Below the pieces are notes generated by a model. It worked only from the letters and a program-made list of their open reading frames with translations, made no database searches and had not been told where the DNA came from. DNA of 64,000 bases from Odontocerum albicorne (taxonomy: Eukaryota > Arthropoda > Insecta > Trichoptera > Odontoceridae): positions 27,747,056 to 27,811,055 of the forward strand of contig OX463844.1 of the NCBI GenBank assembly GCA_949825065.1. Reading direction: 5' to 3'. The position numbers were made by a program, and so were the translations under genes. This document shows positions 11,371 to 23,323 of the stretch, in pieces; positions within the stretch are counted from its first letter, which is position 1; each line of letters begins with the position of its first letter.

Positions 11371-12165
11371 CCGATAGACAATTACACCAATTTCTAAAAT
11401 ATTTAAATTCTATAGAGAATTTTATAAAATTTACACTAGAAACAGAACAGGACGGAAAATTTAATTTCTTGGACCTAACATTATCTCGCAAAAATGGTAT
11501 ATTTGACTTTGATATATATAGAAAAGACACTTATTCAGACTATAATTCCAGCAACTTCCAACCATCCTAATAACCATAAATTCGCCGCCTGTGTGCTTCA
11601 TAGATTGCTCAGTGTCCTATTAACCGACGACAATTTCAAAAAGGAATTAATAACCACCAAAAAAATAGCTACAAATAATGGCTATCCTGGAAGCCTCATT
11701 GATTCACTTTTAAAAAACAAAACAAAAAAGAAACCTATAAAAGATCATATACGAGTATTTAACGACAAGCATACCTATAAATGGAGCAAATTTCTATTTA
11801 TAAAAAACATATACGAAATAACCAAAAAAAAAATCCAAGTCACATAAAGCCAGCTTTTTACACTAATTTTAATCTACGGAAACTCTTATTTAATGAGAAA
11901 GGCAAAAATGGAATACTTAGAAACAGTGGTGTGTATAACATTTTATGTGCTGACTGATAATTTCTATGTAGGTAAGACAGGAAGATCCTTTGAAAAGAGA
12001 TTTCGTGAACACAAATCCTCTAATTTATTCTGAAATGGCTAATCATTGTCACCGTGAAAACCATACTTTTTCTATTGATGATGCCAAATTCTTACATATC
12101 AGTAGTAACGCCAATGCTGACGAACGTAGTGACTTTTGACAAACGTCACCAAATATTATTTAATT
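11371..12165 (+). mobile_element. Penelope-like element remnant with GIY-YIG endonuclease trace
   Basis: Frames on + read EQDGKFNFLDLTLSRKNG (about 11448-11500), then after a frameshift IIPATSNHPNNHKFAA and a long frame to 11847. Near 11957-12030 comes DNFYVGKTGRSFEKRFREHK. The order of a FLDLTL-type RT tail, a SNHP..HK segment and a YVGxTGRSFxxRFREHK GIY-YIG motif is that of Penelope-like retroelements. Several stops show that it is dead. Confidence 0.75.
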
Positions 12166-12275
12166 TTAACAAACCGCCACATTTTTGCTAATTTGTAACG
12201 AGATGTATTAATTTGTCATTATTGTTAGTTTTATGTAATGTATTTACCTAAATAACTTGCTATTTATTAGAATCG
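12136..12275 (+). repeat. Fragment shared with the Helitron at 25.6-27.8 kb
   Basis: The stretch from CTTTTGACAAA to TTAGAATCGA is closely similar to 25994-26124 inside the Helitron, including GCTAATTTGTAAC and TTATGTAATGTATTTACC-like pieces. It is probably a piece of a related element; no ends are visible here. Confidence 0.7.
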
Positions 12276-13044
12276 AGGCTTATATTAAAGTTGATAAAAT
12301 AATTAAAATTACTGAACGTCGTGACAAGGTTGTATTGGGGCAAATTTGTGAACTGTCACAGGGACCATGCTACATTTTCTCAGGTATAGTAAAACAAATT
12401 GAACCGGGACGCTCGGGTATAAGTGACAAAAACTTGCTCTAAAAGTTGTTTAGTAAAATTATTCAACAAAATATCTAATATTTTTTAGTTAAATAGTTTA
12501 CTAAAACACATAAATTTCCACCTGTAGCAGCGACCCTGCACACTGCACAATATATGATACACAAGGCGTTTCATTGTCATGGCCAGAACGCGTGAGTGTT
12601 ATCTGTGGTGTAAGTCGAGACAAGGTCAGTGTGAACACCAGAGATGATATTGTGCAATCCACTTAAACGTAACATCATAATACAGATTATTTGATTATTG
12701 TTAAGTGTTTGACTTCCCACGTGTTTCAAAAGTTTCCTTTATTTGATAAAAAAAATATTGTTTTATCACTTTCCGCTCGGAAAGTTGTCGTCATCTAGAT
12801 TAACGTCAAAATTAAACCGAATTAATCATGATTTTTCTTAACTTTGAGATCAATTTTAATCAACCCTTATCCGCGGGGAATATGTTTCAAGTTAATATAC
12901 CTCATTGTTTTAAATACTCTTATACAAAGCTCCATATTCTTCTCATATCTTTCTTCCGAAAATATTAAGAATACTCGCGTATTTATTTGTCGTTGTCCAT
13001 GCTGTGGACACGTATATGAACACAGATCTAATCAATGTCATATA
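12276..13044. other. Intergenic stretch without recognised features
   Basis: Short open frames (for example 12257-12442 and 12844-13071) have no recognisable domain. Base composition is like the surroundings. Confidence 0.4.
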
Positions 13045-13299
13045 CAGGTATCCCTCGCTTTATACGATTAATTGGTTCAAGAAAAAATCGCTTAGCTAGA
13101 AAAACGATAAGAAGAATCGATAAGAAGATGATTTTCAGTTTATTATTTCGAAAAGCTTAAGAGTGACTTGGCGGGCAGATTTGTTTTGGTCTCCATAAAG
13201 TTATTGATAGCGAGCTAAGGAACTTCATCCCTCACAAGGTGTTAACGCTTTATAGCGAAATCTTGTGAAAGTGAGGTCGCGTATAACGAGGAATAACTG
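13045..13299. mobile_element. Tc1/mariner (pogo-like) MITE, 255 bp
   Basis: The left end CAGGTATCCCTCGCTTTATA and the complement of the right end (CAGTTATTCCTCGTTATACG) form imperfect inverted repeats. TA is duplicated at 13043-13044 and 13300-13301. CAG-initial termini with a CCTCG core and a TA target resemble pogo/Tigger-type MITEs. No coding content. Confidence 0.7.
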
Positions 13300-13351
13300 T
13301 AATCATTTTCATTTTCCCAGTTACTACACTAGGATTAAGTATCTTTTGCAA

Positions 13352-13437
13352 TCGAAAGAACATGTCACATGAGCTGTATTTTAAATATATTATCATATTT
13401 ATATTTAAAATACAGCTCATGTGACATGTTCTTTCGA
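13352..13437. repeat. Perfect 36-bp inverted repeat, 14-base loop
   Basis: Arms at 13352-13387 and 13402-13437 are exact reverse complements (left arm begins TCGAAAGAACATGTCACATG). A third partial copy of the arm's inner part follows at about 13435-13457. Such a perfect palindrome is either very young or under selection. Confidence 0.95.
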
Positions 13438-13556
13438 GCTTTATTTTAAATATATTACAAAAATTACCAATATGCCATGAAAGACACTATAATAATACAA
13501 TTTTGAAGGAATATGATCGAACTGTCTCGTTCATACGCCGTACGTACAATGGAATA

Positions 13557-13624
13557 TTAGAGGGTAATGAGTTTGATTTTACACAGTGGTTTCACTGTGT
13601 AAAATCAAACTCATTACCCTCTAA
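13557..13624. repeat. Perfect 32-bp inverted repeat, 4-base loop
   Basis: Arms at 13557-13588 and 13593-13624 are exact reverse complements around GTTT (left arm begins TTAGAGGGTAATGAGTTTGA). It lies only 119 bp from the previous palindrome. It could form a stable hairpin as RNA or a cruciform as DNA. Confidence 0.95.
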
Positions 13625-13784
13625 GATTGATTTCTCACTTGACTTCGGTCACATCGCGAGCTTACTTGTGCCAATTTCCCTTCGATCCACCAACGGTCAA
13701 TGACATGCGACCTGATGATCTGACTTGATACGGTCAACTCGAAGGTTGAATTCCCATTTGATTACGATCATGCAGCAAGCTGCT

Positions 13785-14090
13785 CACGAGCTGCCTTCTG
13801 AGTAGATCGAGAGTTAAGCATTGAGATTATTTGGCCACGTAGAAAGATTAAAAAAATAATATATTCAAGTAGAATAGAAGGTGCAAGCAGTTTGAGAATA
13901 CCTAGAAAAGTGTAGTACGGCCAAATTCTGAATCAATTTCTTAATGAGAAAATATTGAAAAGCCTTTATATAATATGTTAAGAGAGTATGCATGAACATA
14001 ACAGAAGCGAAATATGTGTGCAAATATAGAATGAATTGGATATCAGTTCTCGCTGCCTATCCCCGTGACATGGCGTGATGGTGATGATGA
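13785..14090 (+). mobile_element. RTE-like LINE 3' end fragment
   Basis: Broken + frames read ALRLFGHVERL, RIEGASSLRIPRK and ISVLAAYPRDMA. These match the extreme C-terminus (RWFGHVERM / RGRPRK / W..I...AYP patterns) of insect endonuclease-RT LINEs. The fragment ends in GATGGTGATGATGAT, a TGA-repeat tail. Confidence 0.6.
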
Positions 14091-14097
14091 TAGTAAA

Positions 14098-14472
14098 TAT
14101 TTATTTTCTTTTTTCGTATGGTACCCTTCAACATATCGTTCGAACGTGATTCGGACAAATTTAAAAAGAGTGGCTGGGAAATAATATTATCTTCAACCCC
14201 AGTAATCGAGCATTCTGGTTTAGAACCACCGAAGTAAACATGGAACTCGCGGTTCGTCATTGTACGTGTTAGCAATACTACGGCACGTGAAAATACAACA
14301 ACACTCGCACACCTCTAGTGCGCGTGTATATTGTTACTTGACGAAATCTTTTACCAAACAGGGATTTTTTTTTTTGTGTACCATTGAATCGAACCCGTAA
14401 TTAATCCACATGAATGGAACCCGAAAATCACTCGGTTGGCAGTCAAATGATGTCTTATCAATTAGGTCAAGG
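14098..14472 (-). mobile_element. SINE family B copy
   Basis: On the minus strand a tRNA-like head (ACCTAATTGATAAGAC, then GGGTTCGATTC, the B box) is followed by a body shared with copies at 38305, 53243, 54018 and 57905. Body landmarks are a GTTAC/ACAATA-like start, a CGATTACTGGGGTTGAAGA-like middle and a CGTTCGAACGATATGTTGAA-like end. Transcription would use the internal Pol III promoter. Confidence 0.7.
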
Positions 14473-14794
14473 AGATTTAATCAGGATCAATAATCGATGT
14501 GAAAATTGATATGTAACAATACAAAGTGGGTTTTCCTCCATGAATGTGTGTTTGAATTAATAATTATCTTCAAAACATCAATAATCGTTGTGTCACAAAT
14601 AATGATATTTAATTGCACCCACGCAAAACGAATATATTGAATCCAGATATATATTTCTTGTTTGATTTAATCAGGATATTGTATAACTGAATTGACAAGT
14701 TATTTATGTTTATCGTAGATTGGATATTGAAATTATGCCATAATCAATCTCAATCAAGATATATAGTATGTTATACATATTCCATTGATTAGAT

Positions 14795-15621
14795 TAAAGA
14801 TTCCTAAAGTGGTCGATTTCGACTTCCAGGGGGTCTATGTCAGCGAGAAAAGAAAATGGGGGTGTACGAGTTGTAAATAGGGGTCCACGTGAGCGTATCC
14901 CATTTAGGCAGATCATCATCAATATTTAGGCGTTCCGTAAATGTCTTATTACACCTTACACAGATTGTGTGTATGATACATACTATATATGTATATATTA
15001 CAAGAATAACCGATTGAAAAAACGACGAAGTTAAGGTGCAGTTCAGAAATAAGTATCAGCAGTTCTGGCTCCAGAAAGATATTCCTGTTGCTTATCCTGC
15101 ATTATGGACTATTGCAAAAAAGTTTTTGTTAGCTTTTCCATCTTCATACCTCGTGAAAAAAGGTTTTAGGGCGGTTGACAATCTTCTTACGAAAAAAAGA
15201 AATCGAGTGCAAATCACTGAACGTGGAGATTTAAGAATATACCTTACTAATTTGAAGCCAAATATTGAACCATCGCTATCAGAGCATCAGGTTCATCCAT
15301 CTCATTAACAGTATTATTTGTGTATTCATTTTATGTAAGAATTTTACTAGGTTTTGATTTGTTTCGTTCCAAGCCAAATATTTACTTGCATTTTGTGGCT
15401 TTTCAATAAAGGTATGTATAAAAATTGTACATGTTTTAATTTTTTTACAATTGTCCACTCGACAAAAAACCTTATCAAGGTGAACAGCACTGTGTCAGCT
15501 GTCAAAAATACATTTGACGTTGATAAGTTTAGGAAAATTCAATATTAGACAGACAGGGGGTCTACGGAAAACAAAAAAATCGGCAAGTGGTGTACGGGTC
15601 GAAAGAGTTTGGGAAACTATG
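14795..15621 (+). mobile_element. hAT element A, 827 bp, internally deleted
   Basis: The ends TAAAGATTCCTAAA and the complement of CATAGTTTCCCAAA match at 10 of 14 positions. Flanks are GATTAGAT (14787-14794) and GATTATAT (15622-15629). It retains the 3' end of a hAT transposase (see 15036-15308), and its right flank is also the left flank of hAT B. Confidence 0.75.
15036..15308 (+). pseudogene. hAT transposase C-terminal (dimerisation) fragment
   Basis: The 90-codon frame contains FWLQKDIPVAYPALW, AFPSSYLVKKGFRAV and GDLRIYLTNLKPNI. These match the C-terminal hAT dimerisation region found in full in the transposase at 50948-52435 (AFPSSYLVEKGFSAV, GDLRLYLSKFEPNI). N-terminal BED finger and catalytic regions are missing. 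Confidence 0.85.
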
Positions 15622-15629
15622 GATTATAT

Positions 15630-16919
15630 CAGGGGTTCCCAACCTTTTTGTACTCTAGAGCACATTCTAAAATATCGGTAGGGTGGCGGGCACCACCTAT
15701 TTTTAATCGACAAACTCCTTCCATAACTTCTCATTTTCCCATAATTTATTTTCTTATATTCATAATTTATTAATAAATAATAAACAAAAATGTTTCAAAA
15801 TAATAAAAGTATTATTCAAATTGCATACACACAGAGAAATGTATTTACAAAACGTAAACAAAAAACACAAATACAAAGAAAACATTTTATAAAAAAATAT
15901 AATATCAATATGTCAATGTGATCTTTGGCATTGCATATCATTGGCCAGTGCCTCATACTCATAATTAGGAGAGTATGACGATAGCAGATAATCCTGTTGG
16001 CAAACAATAATAAAGATGCTCATCGGTGAGTCGAGATCTATATCTTGATTTTATTCAGTTCATGTTTGAAAACAATGATTCGCATAAATATGTCGAACCG
16101 AAAAATTATTCAATTTTATATGCCGCTTTTTTCAAAAATGGGAACTTTTCTCTGTCTACTGTATTCCAAAAGTCCTCTGATATTAAGGATTTTAGCAAAA
16201 TATCATTCTTAAGGTCCAAAATTTCTAACTCTAGTTCTTCTGTCTTACCTTGAACAAAATCTGCAATACATGCGGCCATTTCCATTACATTTATTTGGTA
16301 AGTAAAAGGATTGATACAGAAGGAAACAATTGGCTCGATATGTGTAAACTGTAAAAATCTTTCTTCAAACTGTTTTTTTAACACTTGAAGATGCTTAATA
16401 AATAATGACCCGTTTAATTAATTGTTACCTAGCATTTTCTTCATATGTGGGAAATGCACGAGAGAATTGATCTGCAGATGTGATATCAACAAATCCAATT
16501 TAGCTTTAAATGACTTTACAGAGCTTATCATTTCAGCTATGTTTTTGTCTTTCCCCTACAACTCCAAATTTAAAGAATTCAATTTTTCCATGATGTCTGT
16601 GAGAAATCCCAAATCAATCAGCCAGCGAGAGTCAGCTAGTTCATCATCATTTTCCTTTTTATCGTTTATAAATGTTTCCTTTACTGAGCCAACGTACTTC
16701 AGTATGCAGAATAAGATCATGTTCTTTATCTTCAGTATCTTCTAACAGGGCCTTGAAAAGTTGGTGTTGCAAAGGATAACTCTAACAAATAAATAAAAAT
16801 AATTCACATTTTTAATTAATGTTTATGAAAAAATTCTGTCTCTGTCGAATAGTGGCGGGCACATACGAATCGTTCCGCGGGCGCCATGGTGCCCGCGGGC
16901 ACGGGGTTGGGAACCTCTG
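15630..16919 (-). mobile_element. hAT element B, 1290 bp, Charlie/GTF2IRD2-like
   Basis: Left end CAGGGGTTCCCAACC and right end the complement of CAGAGGTTCCCAACC are inverted repeats. Flanks are GATTATAT (15622-15629) and GATTAGAT (16920-16927). Minus-strand frames keep parts of a hAT transposase: LILHTEVRWLSKGN near 16650-16700, DSRWLIDLGFLTDIMEKLN, then the 16106-16384 segment. Frameshifts make it inactive. Confidence 0.8.
16106..16384 (-). pseudogene. hAT B transposase fragment
   Basis: The 92-codon frame reads EERFLQFTHIEPIVSFCINP, then a central TEELELEILDLKNDILLK and FWNTVDREKFPFLKKAA. This is the catalytic-core to C-terminal transition of hAT transposases of the Charlie/GTF2IRD2 type, in which SFxxNPF and ELExLxLxxDxxLK are typical. 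The closing dimerisation motif is missing. Confidence 0.75.
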
Positions 16920-16927
16920 GATTAGAT

Positions 16928-19799
16928 CCATATCGACACTAAGAACAGCGACCATATTGTCGTACAAAGCGCGAACTACACATAAGTTAATCTCAATTAA
17001 AGCAACTTGTTATAGCAATTTTTGCTTTCTCGAAATTGGACCATATTTTTTTTCACGCATTCCGCCTCAAGATGAGTGCTACCGAAGAAATTCATCAACG
17101 TTTATAGCTTAATTGCTATCCTTACATACGAGTATATTGCTTCTCAGGGTGTATGCTGGGCGGCTCCTCAGAGAGCCCGTTAAACGGGGGGCAGTGTCCA
17201 ATCTGAATCCTTGGCGACATCTCAGACCCACGTAAATATCATAAAAGTGCAATAAGAGGACGACTGTCGAGTTATTTAGGAAGCGAGCTCCAGTAACCGA
17301 GCTGTCGTAATAAACGAGATGCGCAATAAACACTGCAATAATACCGATATGAAACTTCGTAATGCTTGGATGTCTGCCTGAGTGGAGATAAACCAGCTGA
17401 AGATTATAAAATGATTCCCCATCAGCAAACGAAATGTGACAAATGCACACCAATCTATCATCATCGGACGTTTCGCATTCATTAAAGGGTAGGCGAAGGG
17501 AATAGATTGACTTGTTTCTCATTCCACTATACCTTCCCTACACCACCTAAATAATCATGTTTTTCATAACTTATATGCTGTCAGTTGAACTTCCTTTATT
17601 ATCTAGTGTATCAATATATTTGAATAAGTTGCGAGTAAAGAGCGTGACGCTGGTATTTTATGTTATATGAATGGATTACGATTAAATAATAGTTCGCCAT
17701 GTTTCCTTTTGGAATAGAGAATGAGGACACATCTCCAATCTTTCGGTCTTTACATGTCACTATTATTATTCATACACCTTGTCAAGCATGCTATTACTCC
17801 CTTATAGCCATGCCTTAAGTATGGTTATTAAATTGTATGAATGGTAAAAGTTATATTTGTATTGTCTCGGATGCACTTGAAAGTTACAAAGAAATTATGA
17901 AGTCGGTGGATGAGGGGCGGAAGGCAAGGGGGTCCCCTTGAGGGGGCTGTTTTATTGCATCGGGGTAGGCCGAAATATAACCGATTTTCCGCGGAATGAG
18001 GAGACGTAACCAAAGACTTGTGAGATATTGGTCGTACTCATTGATTGGAGAAGGTAATCTGCCACCAAAATTAAACGGGATATTTCAACGTTTTTCTGTA
18101 TAAATTATCGGGGAAACCTCTCCGTTCAAGAACGAGCTTCACTATCCAGCTTTAATTAATAACCAGCCGTGAAAATTATACATAGAGAATTTCCTTAATG
18201 CTAAGCATTTGTCACTTGTAGAAATTATGTATTCATTTTAATTAGACTTAGACAAACTTTATTTCTTCGACGTCATTCCCTCAATACTGGAGAACGTGAC
18301 CCACACTGAAATTGATGTGCGGTGTGCACATTCTTCTCCAGTTATCTTAACATGCCGCTGTCCGAAGAACATGTGGCAAAGACAAGCCAGCAACACTCTT
18401 TGCCTGGTCACTCCAGCTCATAAGTAAACCTCTGCTTCTACGGTCCTCCACATTGCCATTGACAATGAGTCACTCCATGAAGAACTAAAGAATGCGACTT
18501 TAGTAGAGAACGTTTTTAAGGCAGGAATCTTCCCAATTAACCACGTACATACCGCGAGCATATTTTTGCGAACTTTATAACGATCAACCAATGGTCAAAA
18601 AAGTTGCAGACAGGCAACGTTACAATCTGAATTGACACACCGTTAAAAAAATGTATACAACCTTGTCACACATACAAGCATCCTGTGAGCATATAACCTT
18701 AAAGTATGACCGCAATCAAGTGTCAATCCAGCTTAAGATTTCCAGTCAATTTTAGCGACTTTCATTAAAAATAAATAAATTGTGTTGTAATATAATTTGA
18801 AGCATAACGATGTCATGTGACAATTGCTTCCGACCGACCAAAAATATGTTAAGCGACCTTAAGTGATAACCAGTTTGGAGCGCTAAGCTGTACTTTTCAC
18901 AAAGGAAATTGAATGTAGGGGATCGAGTTCCCTAAATAATGATTCTACGAGTAGAATAAGTGAACGATAGAAAAGATGACTGTAGTAAATATTAAAAGAG
19001 ATTTTGCTTTTTAACTCGATTCACTTGTCTCATGTTTCATTTCAGCTCTGACTTCAAGAATCGCTAACTTAAACATACTCGTACTCGTAACATTTGTTCT
19101 CTCTCTCTCTGGCTCACTCCAAGTTTATACATATGTTACGAGTACATACATACCCATCACGCCATTTCCATGTCGGGGTAAGCAGAAAGGACCGAGCGCC
19201 AGACATTTCTATCTCGACACACATACACACACATCCTTAGCCTCTTGTACATCCATATTCCTTCTCATACAACTTCTACAATTTCTCTAATTTGTATTTT
19301 TTTCATAAACTCGTTAATTTTCTGGGAACCTCGGTCACGGGCTCGCGAAACCCTGGAACAGGAATCACTGGTTTAGAGTATGAAGACAGGTTAGTAAAAA
19401 ATAGATTACAGGTAAGTAAAAACGAAAAATAAATCCAATATCTACACATCATCACCATCCCACCATTTTAATCTTGACACACATTTTTTGCTTCTGTCAC
19501 ATCTATACACCGTATTATAAAAAACTTTTCAGTCTTCCCATTTTCAGAATTTAGTTAATTTGATCGTGTCAAATTTTTCTAGGTCTTTTCGTACCATGTA
19601 TACTACAAGTATAGATTCTTTTTGTTTTTTTAATCGTTCATTCTTTCTACGTGGCCAAAGATCATACGTAATACATAAATCATAAGTTACGTCCATCTTA
19701 ACGTTTTTTTTTTTCTTTATCTCAAGCACTGCCTCTTATTTCAATCTTCATTATTTCCTAATGTCCCACACGAAACAACAAATTATCATTGATATACAT
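16928..19799. other. Gene-free stretch
   Basis: A 137-codon minus-strand frame (17109-17522) has no recognised domain. Near 19147-19290 a CATCACGCCATTTCCATGTC segment resembles 3' tails of RTE-like elements in Lepidoptera, from memory. TACGAGTA/TACTCGTA motifs cluster at 18946, 19076, 19082 and 19137. Nothing else is assignable. Confidence 0.4.
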
Positions 19800-20927
19800 C
19801 ATAGGTTCTCAACGTGGGCGATAACGCCCCCTTTTGGGCGTTTGAGACTTTCAGGGGGGCAGTAGAAGACCCAGAGAAAATTAGGGGGCGTTGAGATGGC
19901 ACGGAGGGGCGTGGGCAGATTAAAAAAATATAGTCTAAAAAAGACAAAAAAAACACGCTAATCACGTACTATAGTAACTAAAGTAAACATTAATATTGGT
20001 TAATTTTTGTTATTGTATGTATTTTAATCATTTTTATCACTTGTGCGAAAATTCACATATTTCGGTAGTTCGGGAAGTGGACGAAAATTGAACTTGAAAG
20101 ATTCCATTACATTCAGATCTACATTAAATTGGATGATATAAAAAAAATTCATTTTAGATTTGAATTAAAAATATTCAAATCTTCCAAGTTCACATGAAAT
20201 ATCTCATATATAAATACAGGTAAAGTTAACAAAAGCCTGTTAATAAAAAATAGCAAAAAATATGCTTGTAGCAATTCAGTTATAACAAGTTTTTGTTAAA
20301 TAACGTAATTTTTGCAATCCTGCAAGAATTGACAGTATTATCTGTGCTTGTTCTAGCCCGCACTCTGCTCCCGCATCACCCTTGCCCCCGCGCTTTACTT
20401 TCGCGCCGGCTGTAAAGTAAAAACCATGTCGGAAGCAAAAAAGAAGAGACGGCAGTATAGTGTGGATTATATTAAATACGGATTTATCGAAAATCCCACA
20501 AATCCATCATCGCCAATGTGCCTTATTTGTCAAAAAACATTTTCAAATGAAGCGATGAAGCCTTCTGGGCTTCAAGATCATTTTAATAAAATACACCCGG
20601 ATAAGAAAGACAAAGATGTGACCTATTTTCAAGACATGAAAAAGAACTATTTCAAAACTTTTTTCATCAGCTTCTAATCAAGACGATGACGGACTTCAAG
20701 CTTCGTACAATATCTCATTGCTGATTGCTAAAACAGGCAAACCACATACTATTGGGGAAGATTTAATTTTACCAGCAGTAAACCATGTTACTGAACACGG
20801 CGACTTACGGTTGTTTTTAATCGTGGCAATAGCTGTTTCAGATTCGCAAGTAAAAAAATTGGGGGGCTTTAGAAAAAAAATATATTCTCCAAGTGGGCGG
20901 TGGGCAAAATAAGGTTGAGAACCTATG
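19800..20927 (+). mobile_element. hAT element (ZBED type), 1128 bp, internally deleted
   Basis: Perfect 14-bp terminal inverted repeats CATAGGTTCTCAAC and a perfect 8-bp duplication ATATACAT (19792-19799, 20928-20935) define it. It keeps the start of a BED-finger transposase (20426-20677) and, after frame changes, a SLLIAKTGKPHTIGEDLILP piece. It then jumps to HGDLRLFL from the far C-terminus, so most of the catalytic core was deleted. Confidence 0.92.
20426..20677 (+). pseudogene. BED zinc-finger end of a hAT transposase
   Basis: The 83-codon frame starts MSEAKKKRRQYSVDYIKYGF and contains the zinc ligands CLICQKTF..NEAMKPSGLQDHFNKIHP, a BED-type C2H2 finger used for binding element ends. 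A frameshift around residue 75 replaces the normal continuation. It is homologous to the intact finger at 52435-52722. Confidence 0.88.
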
Positions 20928-20935
20928 ATATACAT

Positions 20936-21465
20936 GAAGGATCAAACCCACACTTGACTTGTTCTAAGATAATTTAGGACACATCACGCCATTTTGTACG
21001 TTTGTACGAAAATATCAATTTAATTGACTACATATTTTGCAGATATAGGATTATTCGATGTTTCAAAGAAAATAAGTGTTTAGAGATTTGGTTTATTTTT
21101 GTATATATACGCTCAAATAATGTTCATTTCTGCAATCATAATCCAACCATCACAAAGGATTTATGAATGTGTCACATCAGAAGTAAATTATAATGTAGGA
21201 ATTTCTGTTATAGTAATTTGCATACTGACGATTCAATCATAAATATTAGAATTTGACAATGGAAACTGTCAGATAATTTATACGAGCAATTAAAATACAT
21301 GAATTTCTTGCACTTGCAGTTTATATTATATAATCGTAACATATTATTGCATGTATAAAAGGGCACTGAGGAGTATATGCGGTGTGACGACGTATGACAA
21401 TGTGAAATGAAGTCACAAAAATCAAATTCTGAAGTGTTAATCAAGGACTGGAATATTTTTTAGGA
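20936..21465. other. Intergenic stretch without recognised features
   Basis: AT-rich, with only short frames that have no domain similarity that I can see. Confidence 0.4.
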
Positions 21466-21715
21466 TTAAAATGAGCGCTCTGAGGTGGTTTGGACATATC
21501 GAACGAATAAATAATGAAAGACTGATAAAACAAATATTATATAGAGCGAACATACATAATCGTAGCAGAGAAAAAATTGATTGTAGTAAGTAGTAACATA
21601 AATCGAAAGAGCTGTATGGGAAGATGTATGAATGTAGAGGAAGCGAAGAAAGGATCTCGTGTTAGAGGAGTGTAGCACGTTGTCCTCTGTGCCTACGCCG
21701 AAAGGAAAATAACAC
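21466..21715 (+). mobile_element. RTE-like LINE C-terminal fragment
   Basis: The + frame reads KMSALRWFGHIERINNERL, then after stops NRKSCMGRCMNVEEAKKGSR. RWFGHIERM and the late M..VEEA pattern are hallmarks of the C-terminus of insect endonuclease-RT LINEs. Several stops; a relic. Confidence 0.65.
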
Positions 21716-22071
21716 AATGGTATTTAAGTGCTGCGCAGAGATGCTTTATCCTTACATAAATATCAATAATAATAGTTCCGTGTTAATATTTAAATAAATT
21801 GTTCAATAATTTTGTTGAGTTGTCATTATCGCCCTGAGCCCCTTGAATATATTCTTCCACACGCGGTAATGGTAAAATAGAATTTTATTAATAAGGGGTT
21901 TCAGTATGTACGAGTATATAAGTGAAATCATTCAAACATGGAGTCTAGGCACGTGTAAGGAAATTGAAAAAGATGTCAGTTTGAGGAAGTGCTCGATAGT
22001 TCGGGCAACACTTAGACGTTTCGAACCTTTGTCAAGCTAATTAATAGAAAATATATCAATAAAATATTTAA

Positions 22072-22230
22072 CGACCTAGTTGGTAAGCCTGTCTTTCGAC
22101 CCAGAGGTTGCTGGTTACATTCATACTGGAACCCTGATTTAAAAAAAAAGTTTATCAGTTTGGTTTTTAGTTAAGGCCTCATTTTCGTTGATTGTGGGAG
22201 GAGGTAACCCCACAAGGTTGTATACTGTAT
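22072..22230 (+). mobile_element. SINE family A copy
   Basis: A tRNA-like head (GACCTAGTTGGTAAG, A box; GGTTACATTC, decayed B box) leads into the family A body with GTTAAGGCCTC and GTTGTATACTGTAT. The same order occurs, reversed, at 32120, 40362, 43703 (partial), 46361 and 61816. Confidence 0.7.
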
Positions 22231-22600
22231 ACATAGAAAGTGTTAAACATGATTCACTCGGGCGCTGCTATAGTTGCCAAACATGATTTTTTAATAATAA
22301 TTTGTTCTAGTCCAAAGTTAGAGCACCCTAGAGGAGAGTTTTCTCTCTAAACGGCGCTATATAAAATTGTCATTTGAATTGGAAAATTTAATTGAAAAAA
22401 TGACATTTTTCGGAGTTAAGCAATGATGTACATACACACTGGTTTATTTTTTTTGCACTTGTAGAGATGAGGTAAACTTAATCGATATTTAAAGAAAACG
22501 AATAAAAAAAAATTGTGGTTTGAATCCTTTTTGCACATATACATCAACACAAAGAAAAAGTTTAAAATGAAATCAGTCCGGAAACGAACCCGATATATAT

Positions 22601-23323
22601 TTTATTTTTATTTATTATTACACATGACAAGAAATATACACAATTTGAGAAAAAACAACAGGTAATTTGATTTGGACATATCATTTTAATGGATCTGGGT
22701 TTGTTGCCTTTCATTTGTCGTATCCCCAGTAAACTAGGCTTTTGCCTGTATCTCACTGAGGATATTTAGCATGAAAAAATAAATCGATACTTCTTTCCGA
22801 TTTTTGATAACACAAAAAACCCCGTTGCACGCTCTCATCAACCTGACAAACAGTGACACTCAACTACAACTGGAAACATCTTGCCAAACTCAACTCCTCA
22901 CACATTATCACTCCAGAAAGACCAAAAATATTCGTCCCACAATATACCGCACACAATCATAAAAATAAAAATCAAAACAAATTCAAAACAAAAAAAAAGA
23001 AGAAAAAAAGAAAAACACAAATACAAAAACAACCAAAATTAAAACAACAAGAAGAGACCCACACTCACGAGCTCACATAAATCCTTTCCACTCGTCATTC
23101 ATCCTGAAAGCCCAAGTACTCAAAATCCTGTCGCAATAACAACCACGCTCCGATCGACTGTCTAAATGGTTTTCCTACCTTTACTTTTATTGAAGTCGGC
23201 ACGCCATTGTATGTAATGGGAGCCAAATAAGCATATTGCCTTTGGGCAAAAGAGGTTTTAACTCTAGGGATGGTGAACATTTCATTAGTTGCCATGCGTG
23301 TCATGTGTGTCTGCTGAGTTTGC
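22601..23323 (-). mobile_element. Same LINE, copy 3 (short 5' truncation)
   Basis: This is nearly identical to the 3' part of copy 1 (8706-9420). It begins on the minus strand within the MQTQQTHM segment of the ORF2 C-terminus and ends in an AT-rich tail near 22601-22618. It lies head-to-tail directly after copy 2, with the junction at 23323/23324. Confidence 0.85.

Noticed and set aside
17109..17522. 137-codon minus-strand open frame
   Set aside because: No recognisable domain, no splice or promoter context, and a second overlapping frame of similar quality; most likely chance.
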